NCBI GenBank assembly: GCA_035771165.1
Contig: JAWNZC010000473.1
Location: forward strand, 4,693,001-4,757,000
DNA from: Paragorgia papillata
Lineage: Eukaryota > Cnidaria > Anthozoa > Scleralcyonacea > Coralliidae
Reading direction: 5' to 3'
Length of the DNA stretch: 64,000 nt
The notes beneath the pieces are model-generated. The model did not search any database, was not told the origin of the DNA, and saw only the letters and a program-made list of their open reading frames with translations. This document shows positions 11,328 to 23,211 of this stretch, piece after piece. Both the position numbers and the translations under genes were made by a program. Position 1 is the stretch's first letter, and each line of letters opens with the position of its first letter.

Positions 11328-11364
<37 letters not shown>
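11326..11364. repeat. (CA)n microsatellite
   Basis: CAAACAAACA is followed by about 16 CA dinucleotides. Confidence 0.95.
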
Positions 11365-11368
<4 letters not shown>

Positions 11369-11809
11369 CATACTGTTAGTCTGTTAACAACAATTTAATA
11401 TTTCATATTAATGATGATGAATTCTGCCTGTGATTCAGTGAAAATACGCTAATCTCAAATAACTTTTTACCTCAAAATCTGAATGCTTTAGTTTTACATA
11501 AGATAATCCTTATCATGAAAGCAACGGTGGCTAAAGAATGGCAAAAAAAGGTAGAATGATTTGAGAGTTTGTTAGGAACCACAATGACTAAATTGAGAAG
11601 AGATTTCCAAATCCGCCATGTTCACGAGTCAAAACTAGATGATGACTTAATACCAAACATTGACTTCAACAGTTCAACTACACTAACTTCAGTATAAAAT
11701 GGTTTGTATTGGACAATCAAACAGGAAATTTGACGAGAGAGCCAAAGAAAATTTCACATTACAATAAGGAGGACAATAGAAAACAAACGATAAATACTCA
11801 ATCTCTTAC

Positions 11810-12180
11810 CTTGCTCGTAGCCTCGTGCGAGAGAAGCTTCTAGGACTTTATTGCTTCAACTGGATTTTCATGGCTTTTAGTTAAATCTTTCCGTAAGAAC
11901 ATGTTACTTCGGTGAGGACTGTCTGCCTGATCTCTTCGCAAACAAAAAGTCTTTTATTACCAAAAGTTTCCATAGCTTGAATCTCAAAAGCCAAAACACC
12001 TTCACAAATTAATTTCAAACGTGGCGCGCTGAGATGAGAATCGAAAATGAAATGACGCTATCCCAAGTATCAATGCGCGCTCGCTATCTGCGCGGTTTCG
12101 TGGCTGCATGCGCCTGGGTACGACACTGGCTAGACGGAGCCTCTCTGGTGACGGCGCTGTTTAGCCAGAATTCGAAGTTT
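11810..12180 (-). other. CpG-richer stretch with minus-strand donor
   Basis: Compared with its surroundings, 12030-12170 is GC- and CpG-rich (GCGCGCTCGCTATCTGCGCG). On the minus strand it leads to a consensus donor, CGAGCAAG/GTAAGAG, at 11810. It could be the promoter or first exon of the transcript suggested by the exons at 11209-11277 and 9745-9812. This is inference from signals only. Confidence 0.3.
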
Positions 12181-12837
12181 TATTACCTGTAGCCTTTTCT
12201 TTCTGAATTCTGATACGCTATTCTGTTTCAAAATTTACACTCACATATTAATTCGGAATTATGGCAATGGTCTGATACTGCGGAATGTGGTTGAAGAACC
12301 GAACTAATGGCAATTCTTATCTTGATATGGAATTTCAGGTCTGTCTCAACTGCTTTTTGTATGGAAATAAAATTATTTTAGACCAACGACCAAAATGTTT
12401 GCTAATAATATTTATTTTGTAATTTGGCCAACACAAATTTTAATTCCTATAGGAAGCGTATTTTCCTATAGGAATTCCTATTCAAATTCCTATAGGAAAA
12501 TTTGTTCCTATAGGATCCTATAGGATCCTATAGGAATTCCTATAGGAATTACAAATTCCTATAGGAATTCCTATAGGATCCTATAGGATTTTTTCGTAAG
12601 GGACGACTGGTAACAAATCAAAACTATTGTTTTGTTGCTACGAAACAACATCTTTAAAGACTTTAAAGCACTATAAACCAGACAAGGTAACATGACTATA
12701 ATGCAAAGGAGGTATGACACTAAAATATATGACTAGAAGTTACTATCGCAAGTTATGTGCTGCCTCAAATTGAACAAAAACCTTTAGCCTACTTCACAGG
12801 TAACTGTATGTAGTCTGTGGCCAATGTAACACCCCTC

Positions 12838-12988
12838 TTGCCCACTCCACCTTATAAGATTGCCCACTCCACCTGAGATTGCCCACTCCATCCAAGATTG
12901 GCCACTCGACCCAAGATTGCCCACTCTATCCAAGTTTGCCCACTCCACCCGAGATTTCCCCCCCGGCTGGCACTCCACCCAAGTTTTT
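12838..12988. repeat. 18-bp minisatellite
   Basis: About seven to eight diverged units of AGATTGCCCACTCCACCC. The ORFs overlapping it (WANLDRVGN-type) are repeat artefacts. Confidence 0.85.
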
Positions 12989-13581
12989 CTCACCTATTTA
13001 CCATAAGATCCCACAGAGTTGCCTGCATTAAGGAGGCTGGAAAGTCCAAAAATTTAATATTAACTACAATAGAGTATTTACACATCTCTTCTATATTTTT
13101 TAATTATAAGATTGAAAACTACAAGTTAATATAGCTTATCGCTTCAAAATTAAATAATCACGCCTCTTGCTCTGATGCTGTGGCAAAACTGTCAATGCAA
13201 TTCCAAGTGCTTAATATGTTTTGACAAATTTAGAGCTTTAATAAAATTATACACTGCTGTGTACCATCGAGCCCATCTGTTTATTTTGCAGAATTTGTAT
13301 AAGTAAAAATACACACACGCAGATAATAGTGTCAGATTTGTCACTAAATTAATTAAAACAACCTACGAATTCAAAAATCAACAATCTCAAGCTAACGTAT
13401 ACTTTACATAATTTATATCTATACATACACCAACTTGTAATCATGTTTCGTTTTGTTTTGTTTTGTCGATTTCCAGATTCGGTGTCCGTCGTTTCAGTTA
13501 CATTCCAGACTGCATATAAACTCTAAATATCTCATTTTTTACAATATTCACATTCTATGATCAGATTATAATAATACTAAC
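12989..13581. other. Intron sequence of gene A
   Basis: AT-rich, with no gene or repeat recognised except TTTTGTTTTGTTTTG at 13450-13467. The first bases after the donor are similar to the start of the intron of gene B, as expected for duplicated introns. Confidence 0.5.
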
Positions 13582-14173
13582 CTTGAATGATCATATAGAG
13601 AAGTAGAGTCAATCTAGCCAAGGTACACGGCTCAATATCGTTTAGGGTAAATTTCAATTCGGTTTTTGGATTCCTTGGTAAAGAAGCACAAGTGAGAACG
13701 ACATTTCGTAGATCACCAGCACCAAGAACTAACACACTCAACGGAGTTTCATAATCCAAGCCTTCATTCTCCTCCAGATTAAGGTAATCATACGCCGGGT
13801 AGTTCCCCCAGTAATAAAGCTTCGGTATCATTCTCTGCATATTGGGAACAGCGAAGAACATGGATATTTCTTTCGAGAGACATTTTATTTTCCTTTCCAC
13901 AGCCTTGCAATTTCCTTTGTGTTTTGGTCTGTCTTTCGTTTGACATTCAACACCGCAGTAGTAAGCTTGACAGCAAACAGAACAGTTCTTAAGACTGTCT
14001 GCTTTCTTGCTACAAGCTCGACAAACTTTTATTGCCGCATCGCAGTCTGACTTGTGTCGCCATTGATCGCTCTGTTGGCATCCTTTGCTACAGTATTTAG
14101 CCACTTCACAACGATCGCACTCCACCACTATCGAACGCTTTTGACAACGCCAGCACTCAAGAAATCCTGGCAT
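13582..14173 (-). CDS. MYND/DUF4470 gene A, exon 1
   Basis: Encodes residues 1-197. The ATG at 14173 (MPGFLECWRC) is chosen because it is the first Met conserved in copy B. Two tandem MYND-type zinc fingers are visible: C7, C10, C19, C22, C28, C32, H40 and C44, then C51, C54, C64, C67, C73, C77, H85 and C89. A DUF4470-type region follows (about 120-197), including LSVLVLGAGDLRNVVLT and TLNDIEPCTLARL. The exon ends CAAG/GTTAGT in phase 1 and joins exon 2 at 6221. MYND fingers usually mediate protein interactions. The DUF4470 fold has a Rossmann-like GAGD motif, but no catalytic activity can be claimed. Transcription is divergent from copy B, whose start is 1.37 kb away. Confidence 0.92.
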
Positions 14174-15542
14174 CGCTATAAGCGTATACAACTCAGCAAC
14201 TAATTATAAGCCAAGCATTCTTTCTTTGTCGTAATGAAACTCACAAGCAACCCATTTCAAAGATCTAGAACGTGTTTTGAGTTGTTCGCAGCATGTCACG
14301 ACTTGCCCTCTGTGGGTATTTTATCCCGGTACTATTATCTCTTCCAAGAAAACTGCATGTTTCTTCCTGGAATTATGCAATGGACCGACGAGTGACTCGT
14401 ATTTAGGATTAAATACATAAATTTTATTAAACTAAGTTATCCCTGCCAGAGGGTTTTCCTGAGGTAAAAAAAATGTATCTGAAAATCATCACAACAAAAT
14501 ACTAAAGTCTAATTCGGACAAGAAAGGAGTAATTAAACTAAGTGAACAGTCATTTTGTATTTACAGTCGTGGCAAAGAAGTGTTCCTAACCTAAAATATC
14601 GTTGGAATTTATTTGGTCTGTCTGACAAATATATTTGATGAAGTTCGTTAAACAACTTCCTGCTTTGAATTGTGCTCGATTAGTAATCGTATTTCCTGTA
14701 TTGATTATTCAGAAACCAGAAACCGCAAACTAATCAAATTTAAAACAGGAAGTCTCCAGAAGCACCGCTAGCCTTTAGAACTGTGTCAGGTTATACAAAA
14801 TTTGTCTTAAAATTTAGAGTTCGCCTTCTCTTCACTCCACGACAGCAAAACAACAAAATGAGCGCAATTTTAGAAAAGACCGTACCTTCCCATGATACTC
14901 GGCGAAAGCTGTTCCCCTGACTCTGAAGTCTTCCTATTTCAAATTTGATTGGTTTGCGGTTTCTGAATAACCAATAGGAAATATTATTATTAGTCGAACA
15001 CCTGTCAAATTCAAATTGGTCAGAAAGAGCAAATGAATTGCAACAATCTTTTAGGGACACTTCTTTGCCACGACAGTATAAACAAAACGACTGTTCACTC
15101 TTATTAGTTTAACTTTTTCTTATTCGAATTAGACTTTAGTATTTTGTTTTGAACGACTAATGCCAAATAATTTTATTTACCTCCGGAGAACCTCTGGCAA
15201 TAATTCAAAGGAAAATTTGAAAAATAATTAATATCTAATCTTTAATTTGCTTAAATATTTAGCTAATCTAAATTCGAGCCACTCATCAATCAATCGTACA
15301 TTTCCAGGAAGAAACGTGCAGTTTTCTTGGAAGAGACATTGATACCGGGGAAAAGTACCCACAGGGAACAGGTCGTTAGGTACTGCAAACAAGTCAAAAC
15401 CCATTCTTTAGTTGGACTGGATGATGTGCTGCAGCAACAATCAGAAAGAATGTAGCTTTTATATACCTGTTTTATATATAGTAACGCAGATCTGAACCCT
15501 GGCTAACAATTGCTGAGTTGTATCCACTTGAGCTTCTTAGCG
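14174..15542. promoter_or_regulatory. Palindromic intergenic region between MYND genes
   Basis: The two halves are inverted copies about 14840. CAGTCGTGGCAAAGAAGTG near 14563 matches CACTTCTTTGCCACGACAGT near 15058, and GAAACCGCAAACTAATCAAA near 14721 matches TTTGATTGGTTTGCGGTTTC near 14945. Each half should carry the promoter of one gene. No clear TATA box can be assigned. The ORF at 14791-15060 spans the axis and is not supported. Confidence 0.7.
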
Positions 15543-16131
15543 ATGCCACAATTTCTTGAGTGCTGGCGTTGCCAAAAGCGTTCGGTAGTGGTGGAGTGCG
15601 ATCGTTGTCAAGTTGCTAAATACTGTAGTAAAGGATGCCAACAAAGTGATCAATGGCGACACAAGTCAGACTGCAATGCGGCAACAAAAGTTTGTCGAGC
15701 TTGTGGCAACAAGGCAGACAGTCTTAAGAACTGTTCTGCTTGCTGTCAAGCTTACTACTGCGGTGTTGAATGTCAAGCGAAAGACAGACCAAAACACAAA
15801 AAAAATTGCAAGGCTGTAGAAAGGAAAATAAAATGTCTCTCGGAAAAAATATCCGTCTTCTTTGCTGTTAGCAGTATTAAAGTGACACCGATGCTTTATT
15901 ACTGGGGGAACTACCCGGCGTATGATTACCTTAATCTGGAAGAGAATGAAGGCTTGGATTATGAAACTCCGTTGAGTGTGTTAGTTCTTGGTGCTGGTGA
16001 CCTACGAAATGTCGTTCTGACTTGTGCTTCCTTACCAAAGAATCCAAAAACCGTACTGAAATTTACGCTAAACGATATTGAGCCGTGTACCTTGGCTAGA
16101 TTGATTCTACTTCTCTATATGATCATTCAAG
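15543..16131 (+). CDS. MYND/DUF4470 gene B, exon 1
   Basis: Inverted-duplicate counterpart of 13582-14173, one codon shorter. All sixteen predicted zinc ligands of the two MYND fingers are retained (CWRC, CDRC, YCSKGC, then CRAC, CSACC, YYCGVEC and HKKNC), as is the DUF4470 core with LVLGAGDLRN. It ends CAAG/GTTAGT and should splice in phase 1 to exon 2 at 25155, across a 9-kb intron. The exon itself is intact, but the gene is interrupted downstream by a transposon, so a full-length product is unlikely. A truncated MYND-DUF4470 protein could still be made. Confidence 0.88.
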
Positions 16132-17074
16132 GTTAGTGTTAACTTATAATCTTATTGTAGAATATAACTATTATTTTGACAAACGAATAATACATTTTAT
16201 GTATGAGCAATCTTTGATGATGCGTAATCTTCGATTATCATCTAATTATTAAGAAAGTTCATAGCATTATTTGGAAATGTATTAAAAAAACTGACGTTCT
16301 TCTACTCATAGTTTACTATTGTCATATCGCTTGTATAAGCTGTGTATTAAAAGAAAAATTGCGTCGTGGATTTATCACAGCGGATTCAGGTTACAACAAT
16401 TGTCGCGTTAGCCAACAATGACAATTATGACTCCTCCAGGCAAAATATCAGACGTTGCTGGGCGGGGCTTCAACGTTCTGTCTAAAAATATTTGCGTTGC
16501 GTGTGACCGTCAGCGGGACTTCCCTCAATTAGCGTCCTTTGACTGATCAAAGTTCGTGTTTAAAAATTCTTCTGCGCAGGAGTAATTCTCCTCTTTGAAT
16601 AATAGTCATATTCTACCTTGAATGCGTCTAACTATTTATAAAAGTTGAGACACGATTAAAAAACAACATGATTATAGTTCTTTTAGTGTATGATGGCTTG
16701 CACGAATAATATATAGAACATTTTATGTTTTAAAAGTTATATTGTTTGTCAGCTCAACTTTCCCGATCGATCGCCGATCAATCCCAGACAAACATCGGGT
16801 TTACATAAAAACATGACGCTAGTGTACACATGTTAGTGTACTTGGCTGGGTTGTCTGCGACTGTTTACGGATTTAATCTCAACCAGGGTTTAGCCGTGTC
16901 ACCATATATATCTGGTCTATTATTTCATGCATATATAATATAATTATGTCAAACCTAATGTAATTATTTTTACTTTAAAGATGTACAGTGGTTCAATTCG
17001 TAGCAATGAAACGATTCATAGTTTATTTATACAGTATTAACATGTTTCTATTCACGCCTGAGCGTCACGTGATC
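16132..17074. other. Intron of gene B, AT-rich
   Basis: No gene or well-supported element is seen. GATCGATCGCCGATCAATCC occurs near 16766. Confidence 0.4.
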
Positions 17075-18090
17075 TTTTATTTTATTTTAATAATTTTGCC
17101 ATACACATTACAAACATAAATACAGACATTAAGACAATAGGCTGGGTAACCGCAACAGCTAGTGCCAATTACTGCGGCCCCAAAACAAGTACGATTTAAC
17201 TGTTACTTTAAAATACATAATGATATACAACATATATTAAATACATTAAATTTACTACGATATCTACTAAAAGCAACACGATGGTGGGTTCATGATCATA
17301 ATGCTTCGAGCTGTGTTGCATTTTAAACATATGCTTTTCCATATGTGTTGTTAAGTGTGTTAATGTAGTAGTTGAATAGTAACTTCTTGAAGTTTGAGAG
17401 TGTGATGTTTTTTGTTGTAATAGTTTTTGGTAGTATGTTCCATGTTCTTGTTGTCCGAATTGTGTATGATTTTTGGTAGGTATTACATCTTTTGGTTTGA
17501 TATTTGTCGCAGTCAGGGTTGGATGATCTTGTTTGTTTGGGATGTTGAGGAGTTGCAATTGGTAGGGTGGTCTTGTTGAGGATGTTGATGCCGTGGTTAG
17601 TTTTGTAGAAAAATACAATGTCTAGGTATTCATGCCAGTACGTTATAAAAGGAAGGAGTTTAGTCGTAAGTACTAGTTGTTCTTCGTATTTAATGTCACA
17701 AAGGAAGGGTAGATCCAGAATGAATTTCGAAGCCCGTCGTTGAACACGTTCAATTCTAGATATTAATTCGACTGACTGCGGAGCCCATACTTGAGATGCA
17801 TAACCCAGCTGTGAACGGACTAGAGAAAGGTAAAGTTTTCGTCGTATTGGAAAGGACTTAATGTTCTTGGTAGATCTTCTGATATACCCCAGCAGTTTGT
17901 TGGCTGTGCTGGTTTGCTGTGCCACTTGCTTAGACCAAGTCAGGTTTCCTGTCGTCCATACTCCCAGGTATCTTTTAATTGGTATGGATACTCAATTCTG
18001 GTAATTTTTCTAGTTATATGAAGGGTTTTGCATTTAGATATGTTTAGATGGAGACCGGATTTGGGGCCAGTGTGTTCTTTCATATAGCTT
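17075..18090 (-). mobile_element. LINE 3' fragment (reverse transcriptase C-terminus)
   Basis: The minus-strand ORF at 17925-17323, extended upstream to about 18090 through a frame change, reads as the end of a non-LTR retrotransposon polyprotein: LKRYLGVWTTGNLTWSKQV, then RRKLYLSLVRSQLGYASQVW, then RIERVQRRASKFIL and ending RTTRTWNILPKTI. After the stop there is a 3' UTR and an A-rich tail (AATTATTAAAATAAAATAAA read on the minus strand) at about 17075-17095. It is 5'-truncated, as is typical. It lies in the intron of gene B. Confidence 0.88.
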
Positions 18091-19850
18091 ACATGCATGC
18101 ATTAGATTATACCTTGTTCTTCGTTAAACGGCACGATGTCGGGGTTATGGTGACTTCTAAAAATCCACAAGAAACATGATATTTACAAGTCCAAAGGAGT
18201 ACCCTTGTATTTCGTTAACAAAATTCGGTAGGAATTCGGTTTTTGACGACCTACGAACTTAAGACAGCGACAGTGCTGTATACTGTAGTCAGTCATTTTT
18301 ATGACAAATTTTATATTTTACATTGATTCTGCGTTAATTTTAGATATTAGTTTATTCAATAATATGACTGTGTGCACAAAGAAATCGGATTGGTTTTCAC
18401 AGGACCGAGAGTTTTTAAGTCGCGCATTTCTCAAAGACGTATTAATAAATATATATAGTTGGTGCATCGTTGTGTATAGATGATCGGCGTCCGCGTATCT
18501 CGGATCGCCAAGGAGAGCTCGGTTTCATGATGACTTGATCGTGACATTAAATTAAATTATCATCCCTAGTTGAGTATTACACAATCGTATCAAGCGCTAA
18601 CTCATGCATGGCTCACTCAAATAATTCACTCTCTGGCACTGTGAGTAAGTAATTATTGTAAAGAAACATTTAGATTCTCAGCTACAAATATCTGGGAAAA
18701 TATTCCCAGTGATTTAAAAACCCTTTCTGTTTCAATGCAAAAATATTAAGTCAACAAGTTTGATCTGAATTTCATTATCGTATTAGACAATGTCTATTTT
18801 GTTACTTCGACCACGATCTTAATATTTCATCCTCTGCTGATCCCCAAACTTATTAATATGTAAGGCAGTGATTAAACTTGAAAGCTTTATACTTTAATTA
18901 CACTCTCACGTATGTATATTCTATCATAAAATATTTTGTTTTATATATAACTCTGACTTATTTATGTATCACTATGTAAACTTTGTATTTTTCATTGTAA
19001 GTATTAAAAATAGTGTGAATAAATTGAAATTATCATAAATCGCCGCATGTCTACAAATTCTTAATAAAAGAAAACCAAGGAACAACTCAGTCGAAAAGAA
19101 TTTGTCATCTCCATGCCATTATTAAATCGGAGTTTTGCACTTTTGTTGTCAGATGGCAATGTTTCTTAATACTTTAGTTCTTAATACGTGTACGTAAACT
19201 GATACGCGTACGACAATTGCCAGTCCTCACCGTGTTTATGAAACAAACCAGTGATGCGCAATACACCAGACATTTAGTGATTTAATATTCAATGAAGGCA
19301 ACTCAACTTACGACATAATTTAGCACAACCATTCATATTATTAAGACAAAAGCGAATTTTAGTTTTAGTTGTACTGTTGGCAAAACTATTGTATCGAATT
19401 TACTGCACTTTATTAAATATTCTTTGCAAAGGGAGTTTTCATAAGGGACCATCTATGCATATAATGTCCAAATGAAGTGGAATTTATATCGAAACCATCA
19501 CCTATACAAGTGCTACAACGAAAGTTCTTCCGTACGCGTCTCGCTGCTCTAATGTAAAATCTTGCTTTTTATTGCTCAATTATGCAGGTTCAACGTCACG
19601 TGATCTTGAATTTGGCGAACAATAACATAAATCTTAGTCACCCCACTTTCACAGCCCTCTCCCTTTCCAGTGGCTATGCCTGTCCTTATACCGGTAGATC
19701 TTCACGTAATTAAACAGAATTTTTGAGCTAAAAATACATAAAAAGATGTTACTTTTACCAAGATTAATGCGAACATTTTTCGTACCACCAAACAGCACTC
19801 ACTAAGCTGATAGTGCATGCATGCATGTATGATCCAGAAGATCAAATTTA
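18091..19850. other. Intron of gene B, no feature recognised
   Basis: AT-rich sequence without convincing coding signal, long repeat or hairpin. The only ORF in it (18301-18483) has no recognisable motif. Confidence 0.4.
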
Positions 19851-19984
19851 ATAATGCGACAGAGATCAATACGCCTCAATTCCAGTACACCCAGGGATCT
19901 AACCACAACGCATTCACAACACTACGCTCTAAACGTCGCTACGATTCTTTTTTCTTTACTAACATTGTATTTTAACACGTTGAT

Positions 19985-20404
19985 CTCGGATAGAACCCTA
20001 TATAGCCCTTACCGGATATCAATATATCTATTTATTATATGGCTGGGTTTGATTTCCGGTCCGTACGCAAAACGACGCACGCTGATTGGTTCCCGAGAGG
20101 TCGGGATTTTACAATATTGACCTCCGGTCTGTGTCCGGGTCAATACGCTTTTTCTCGGTCCTGCAAGTTTTGCCGAGAACCTTTTTTGAGTTGATTTGAA
20201 TACAAATAAAAGAAAACTGGTTATCTTACTGCCGGTTTTCTTTAAAGCTGTTTATCTAAAAACATGTCAAATAAAAGCCGAACTGGTGTAAACAAGAAGG
20301 CCAAGAGCGACATGAAAAAGTTAACAGGTAAGGTAAACAGCATACTCCAAAGACGAAAACAACGCTCGAAGCTTAAAAATAAAGTGAACCAATAGCCATA
20401 TAAA
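19985..20404 (+). other. Candidate element 5' region with short exon
   Basis: A GC-richer block (TTCCGGTCCGTACGCAAAAC, then TTGACCTCCGGTCTGTGTCC) precedes an ATG at 20264. This opens 21 codons, MSNKSRTGVNKKAKSDMKKL and one more, and ends at a consensus donor (AACAG/GTAAGGT at 20327). The lysine-rich peptide and good donor suggest a first coding exon of a mobile element. The downstream exons were not found and may have been displaced by the insertion at 20576. Confidence 0.3.
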
Positions 20405-22190
20405 AAATTCCTTTAATAACCTCGTTTGCTCATATAATAAATTCCTTATTAACCTCGTTTGCTCGGTCTGTACGGGAAAGTATTTGCCCTCGGTTTTATC
20501 GCACAAACCTCGCTCCTTCGTCTCTCGATCTGTACGAAAACCTCAGGCAAATACTTTCCGGTACAGACCTCGCACCAACCTCGTACCCAGGGTCTTATCT
20601 CCGCTTTCCCGCCCCCGCCCACCGCTGCGAAAAGACCCTGGTCTGGGCTGGTCACGTGTATCCCATATTCTGGGATATTTTTCAACATTGTCGTTAGGGA
20701 GGGGGTAGAGAACTTAGGATTTGTCATCATTGTTGGAGGTAAGTTGCAAGAGAATCTTAAAATAAACACCGATATATGCCGACGATAATATAATATATAC
20801 CGACGAAAAAACATTGGCAAAACATTTGGTTAAAGACCCTCAGACACTTTGCTGTTCGGTAAGGCCAGGAAACGGCAAGGCGCTTCGCAACAGTGCAACA
20901 CTTCACGGAAAAGTTGTCAGTGATTGTGAATATTTTCCCTATATCTTTCTGAACTTCCGACGAGCAGCGAATTTGAGGGGATTCTCTTCCTCGAAATGAA
21001 TGTTTACTTCATCAGCGTAACGCCAAGCTGTTACGCCCGTCGCCTGCCGTTTGCCCAAAGAGAGGATTTTGCATGTCATCATTATTGTGAATAAATATAT
21101 GGAAATCTGAAAGTCCTTGTGATTTAACATCGCCAAGATCGCTAAAACTCGACATCTATAGGTTTCAACAAAAGCTAAGGTTAGTGACATATTTTATTAT
21201 TGTTTTGAAAGTGGTTTAAATTTGTAACGCAACGGCGGCAGCAATGCCAACGCAATTTAATATTCATCTTTTAATATAATAATACCGCATGCAATCATGA
21301 TCAGAGCTGAAAATCGATTCCTGTTTGGGGAGTGATGCCGTCATGCTGATCAAGAAAACACTGACCTTCTAACAACATATTAATATCACTAGTGTATATC
21401 AATTCCCCTTTGACTAAAAAAACAAGGTTTTTAATATGAATCGAAGTCACTCACTAATGAACCTATTGTTGAATGTTGTTTTTATTGCGTTGTTCTTTTA
21501 ACACTTCTTGTTTTAAGAATAGATATAATTGCGCCGTGAGTACATAAAGCAGTCAGAATAATAAAAAAGTGCTTAACATGTTATCAAAAATCATTAAATG
21601 TTGAATACTATAGCAATTCATCACATAACTACTGAGATTTTAAGTATCGAGCAATATATTTTAGTATACTGTTTACTTCATAATTCATAAATATACATCA
21701 AAGCCCAACGTGTCAGTACATTTCGATTGAAACTTTGCTCTAGTCACTTTAACACATTCTTCTACCTTATAATACCTAATGTGTTCGTAATTTACCAATA
21801 CTCTCATTGTTATTTAGGTGTAATTTCGTCTGGTAGAATGCAAACAATCAATTCAAGTGCGGCGCAACAAACATTGTTCTTTGAAAACAGTTTTAAAACC
21901 AAGACGGTTTGGTGAAGCAAATTTCAAATAACACATTGGAAGTGCTATATATAAATCAACAAATAAAAGAAATTAACATTTCAAACATTGTCTCTGTGTG
22001 ATTATTCCGCGGTCTTCTTAGTTCCTACAAAAGTACAAATCCTACTAGCCCACTCCCAGTAAATCTGCGTGACACGTGACCAGCCCAGCCCAGGGTCTTT
22101 TCGCAGCGGTGGGCGGGGGCGGGAAGCGGAGATAAGACCCTGGGTACGAGGTTGACCTCGCACTCGGTTAATAAGTCCTTAATCTATATC
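20405..22190. repeat. Hairpin element split by Mutator-like insertion
   Basis: The arms (GGTCTGTACGGGAAAGTATT near 20465 and AATACTTTCCGGTACAGACC near 20550) form a hairpin. Its outer right end, ACCTCGCACTCGGTTAATAA, is displaced to 22155 by the element at 20576-22154. A related hairpin is at 42110-42235. Confidence 0.75.
20576..22154. mobile_element. 1.58-kb Mutator-like element, copy 1
   Basis: Inverted terminal repeats of about 83 bp, starting CAACCTCGTACCCAGGGTCT, differ at only one or two positions between ends. A 9-bp target duplication, ACCTCGCAC, flanks the element exactly (20567-20575 and 22155-22163). Long TIRs with a 9-bp duplication are typical of Mutator-like elements. No transposase is seen, so it is non-autonomous. 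It is nested in a hairpin element inside the intron of gene B. A second family member is at 35367. Confidence 0.88.
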
Positions 22191-22213
22191 CAACTGATCA
22201 GCAGAGTTGCGCG

Positions 22214-22955
22214 CAATCTCGTACCCAGAGCCTGCGATCCTTTTGGTCAATACCAAGGAACGGAGGCTCTGGGGAACCCCGATGAAACTTGTCATCTGAT
22301 TGGTTAGTTAATTAAAAACAGTAAAATTTCAAATAATGTACACGTTGCTAACTTGTTTACTCGATTTCTCGACGTTCTGTAACACATAATTATACACGAC
22401 AGACCCAAAATACAATTAAACACATGAAATAATTCAAAACAGCAAAAATCCCAACAATTTACAAGTTAAACTGACTATTATTATTGTCGTTTCGTCGCCA
22501 AACAAACATCCATCGTCTGACTCGTCTCGTAATTATTCGCAGTTAATCATCGTCTCAGAACTTAAAAATTATATTAGAGAATAAAAGGTCGATGTAGTTT
22601 AGCCAAAATTCTTGACAGAAAGTACAATTCCTTACCTGAGCGGCTGAGACGATCACTGCCGAGTGCCGACGGCGAGGCGGACGTATAAAACACTCTCGTC
22701 AAATCGTCCAGTTGACGATTTAGAGAAAAGCAAAGAAAGACCATTTGTCGCAACGCTTTGTCAAGAGCTCCGTAAAACATACTGGGCCATTCTTTATCGG
22801 TAAACAAATATTTTCCCTGGTCTTCGAACAAGCTAAAGATCGTCCATGACAGTAACAAATTATAGGGAACTGGGAATCAGAGGCCTGGGAACAAAAACCC
22901 AATTTTGTTTTGTTTTTTTTCATCGGAGTTTCCCAGAGCCCTGGGTACGAGATTG
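22214..22955. mobile_element. 742-bp TIR element with exon-like insert
   Basis: The ends CAATCTCGTACCCAGAGCCT (left) and the inverted CAATCTCGTACCCAGGGCTC (right) are related to, but distinct from, the family at 20576. GGGGAACCCCGATGAAAC (left) is matched by GTTTCCC-type sequence and TTTCATCGG on the right. No target duplication is evident. It contains a minus-strand exon-like ORF. Confidence 0.6.
22636..22858 (-). other. Exon-like ORF captured in TIR element
   Basis: An open frame of about 74 codons reads like real protein: FEDQGKYLFTDKEWPSMFYG, then ALDKALRQMVFLCFSLNRQL, then DDLTRVFYTSASPSALGSDR. It ends at a consensus donor, CTCAG/GTAAGGAA, at 22636. The family is not recognised. An in-frame stop lies near the upstream acceptor-like site (22884), so it would be a first exon or a fragment. 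It could be host sequence carried by the element. Confidence 0.35.
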
Positions 22956-22962
22956 ATCTAAG

Positions 22963-23037
22963 CGGTCAACGCCGGAGATGGTCGAGGGATCACCATTTAA
23001 ACCCCATTCCCTCGATCGACCATTTCCGGCGTTGACC
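22963..23037. repeat. GC-rich hairpin plus tRNA-like piece
   Basis: GGTCAACGCCGGAGATGGTC and GACCATTTCCGGCGTTGACC pair around CCATTTAAACCCCA. Immediately after it, TAGCTCAGTTGGTAG (23041-23055) is a tRNA box-A-like remnant, and a GGGCC/GGCCC-rich stretch runs to 23100. Confidence 0.8.
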
Positions 23038-23186
23038 ACATAGCTCAGTTGGTAGTATATAATCCCCGAGCCCGGGCGTAGGGCCGAAGGCCCGGAGCCC
23101 GGTGAGGTTACTAATCTCGACATGCGTGTAGTCCACTTTACACGCGTGGAGAAAAAGCGAGGGAAACGAAATCTGGGAAATAGTTT

Positions 23187-23211
23187 TATATATATATATA
23201 TATATATATAT
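23187..23211. repeat. (TA)n microsatellite
   Basis: About twelve TA dinucleotides. The overlapping IYIYIY ORFs are artefacts. Confidence 0.95.

Larger units (their letters stand above)
8381..12603. mobile_element. 4.2-kb element with palindrome-array ends
   Basis: Both ends start CCCTTACGAAAAAATCCTAT in inverted orientation (8382 and 12603) and continue into arrays of the palindromic motif CCTATAGGAATTCC (8393-8722 on the left, 12432-12592 on the right). This makes the whole interval a plausible TIR transposon with repetitive subterminal regions. No transposase is recognised inside. A minus-strand set of splice-like exons is listed separately. No clear target-site duplication is seen. It sits in the intron of gene A. 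Confidence 0.65.

Noticed and set aside
14791..15060. 89-codon ORF between the MYND genes
   Set aside because: Lies across the palindrome axis with no motif; consistent with chance in the shared promoter region.
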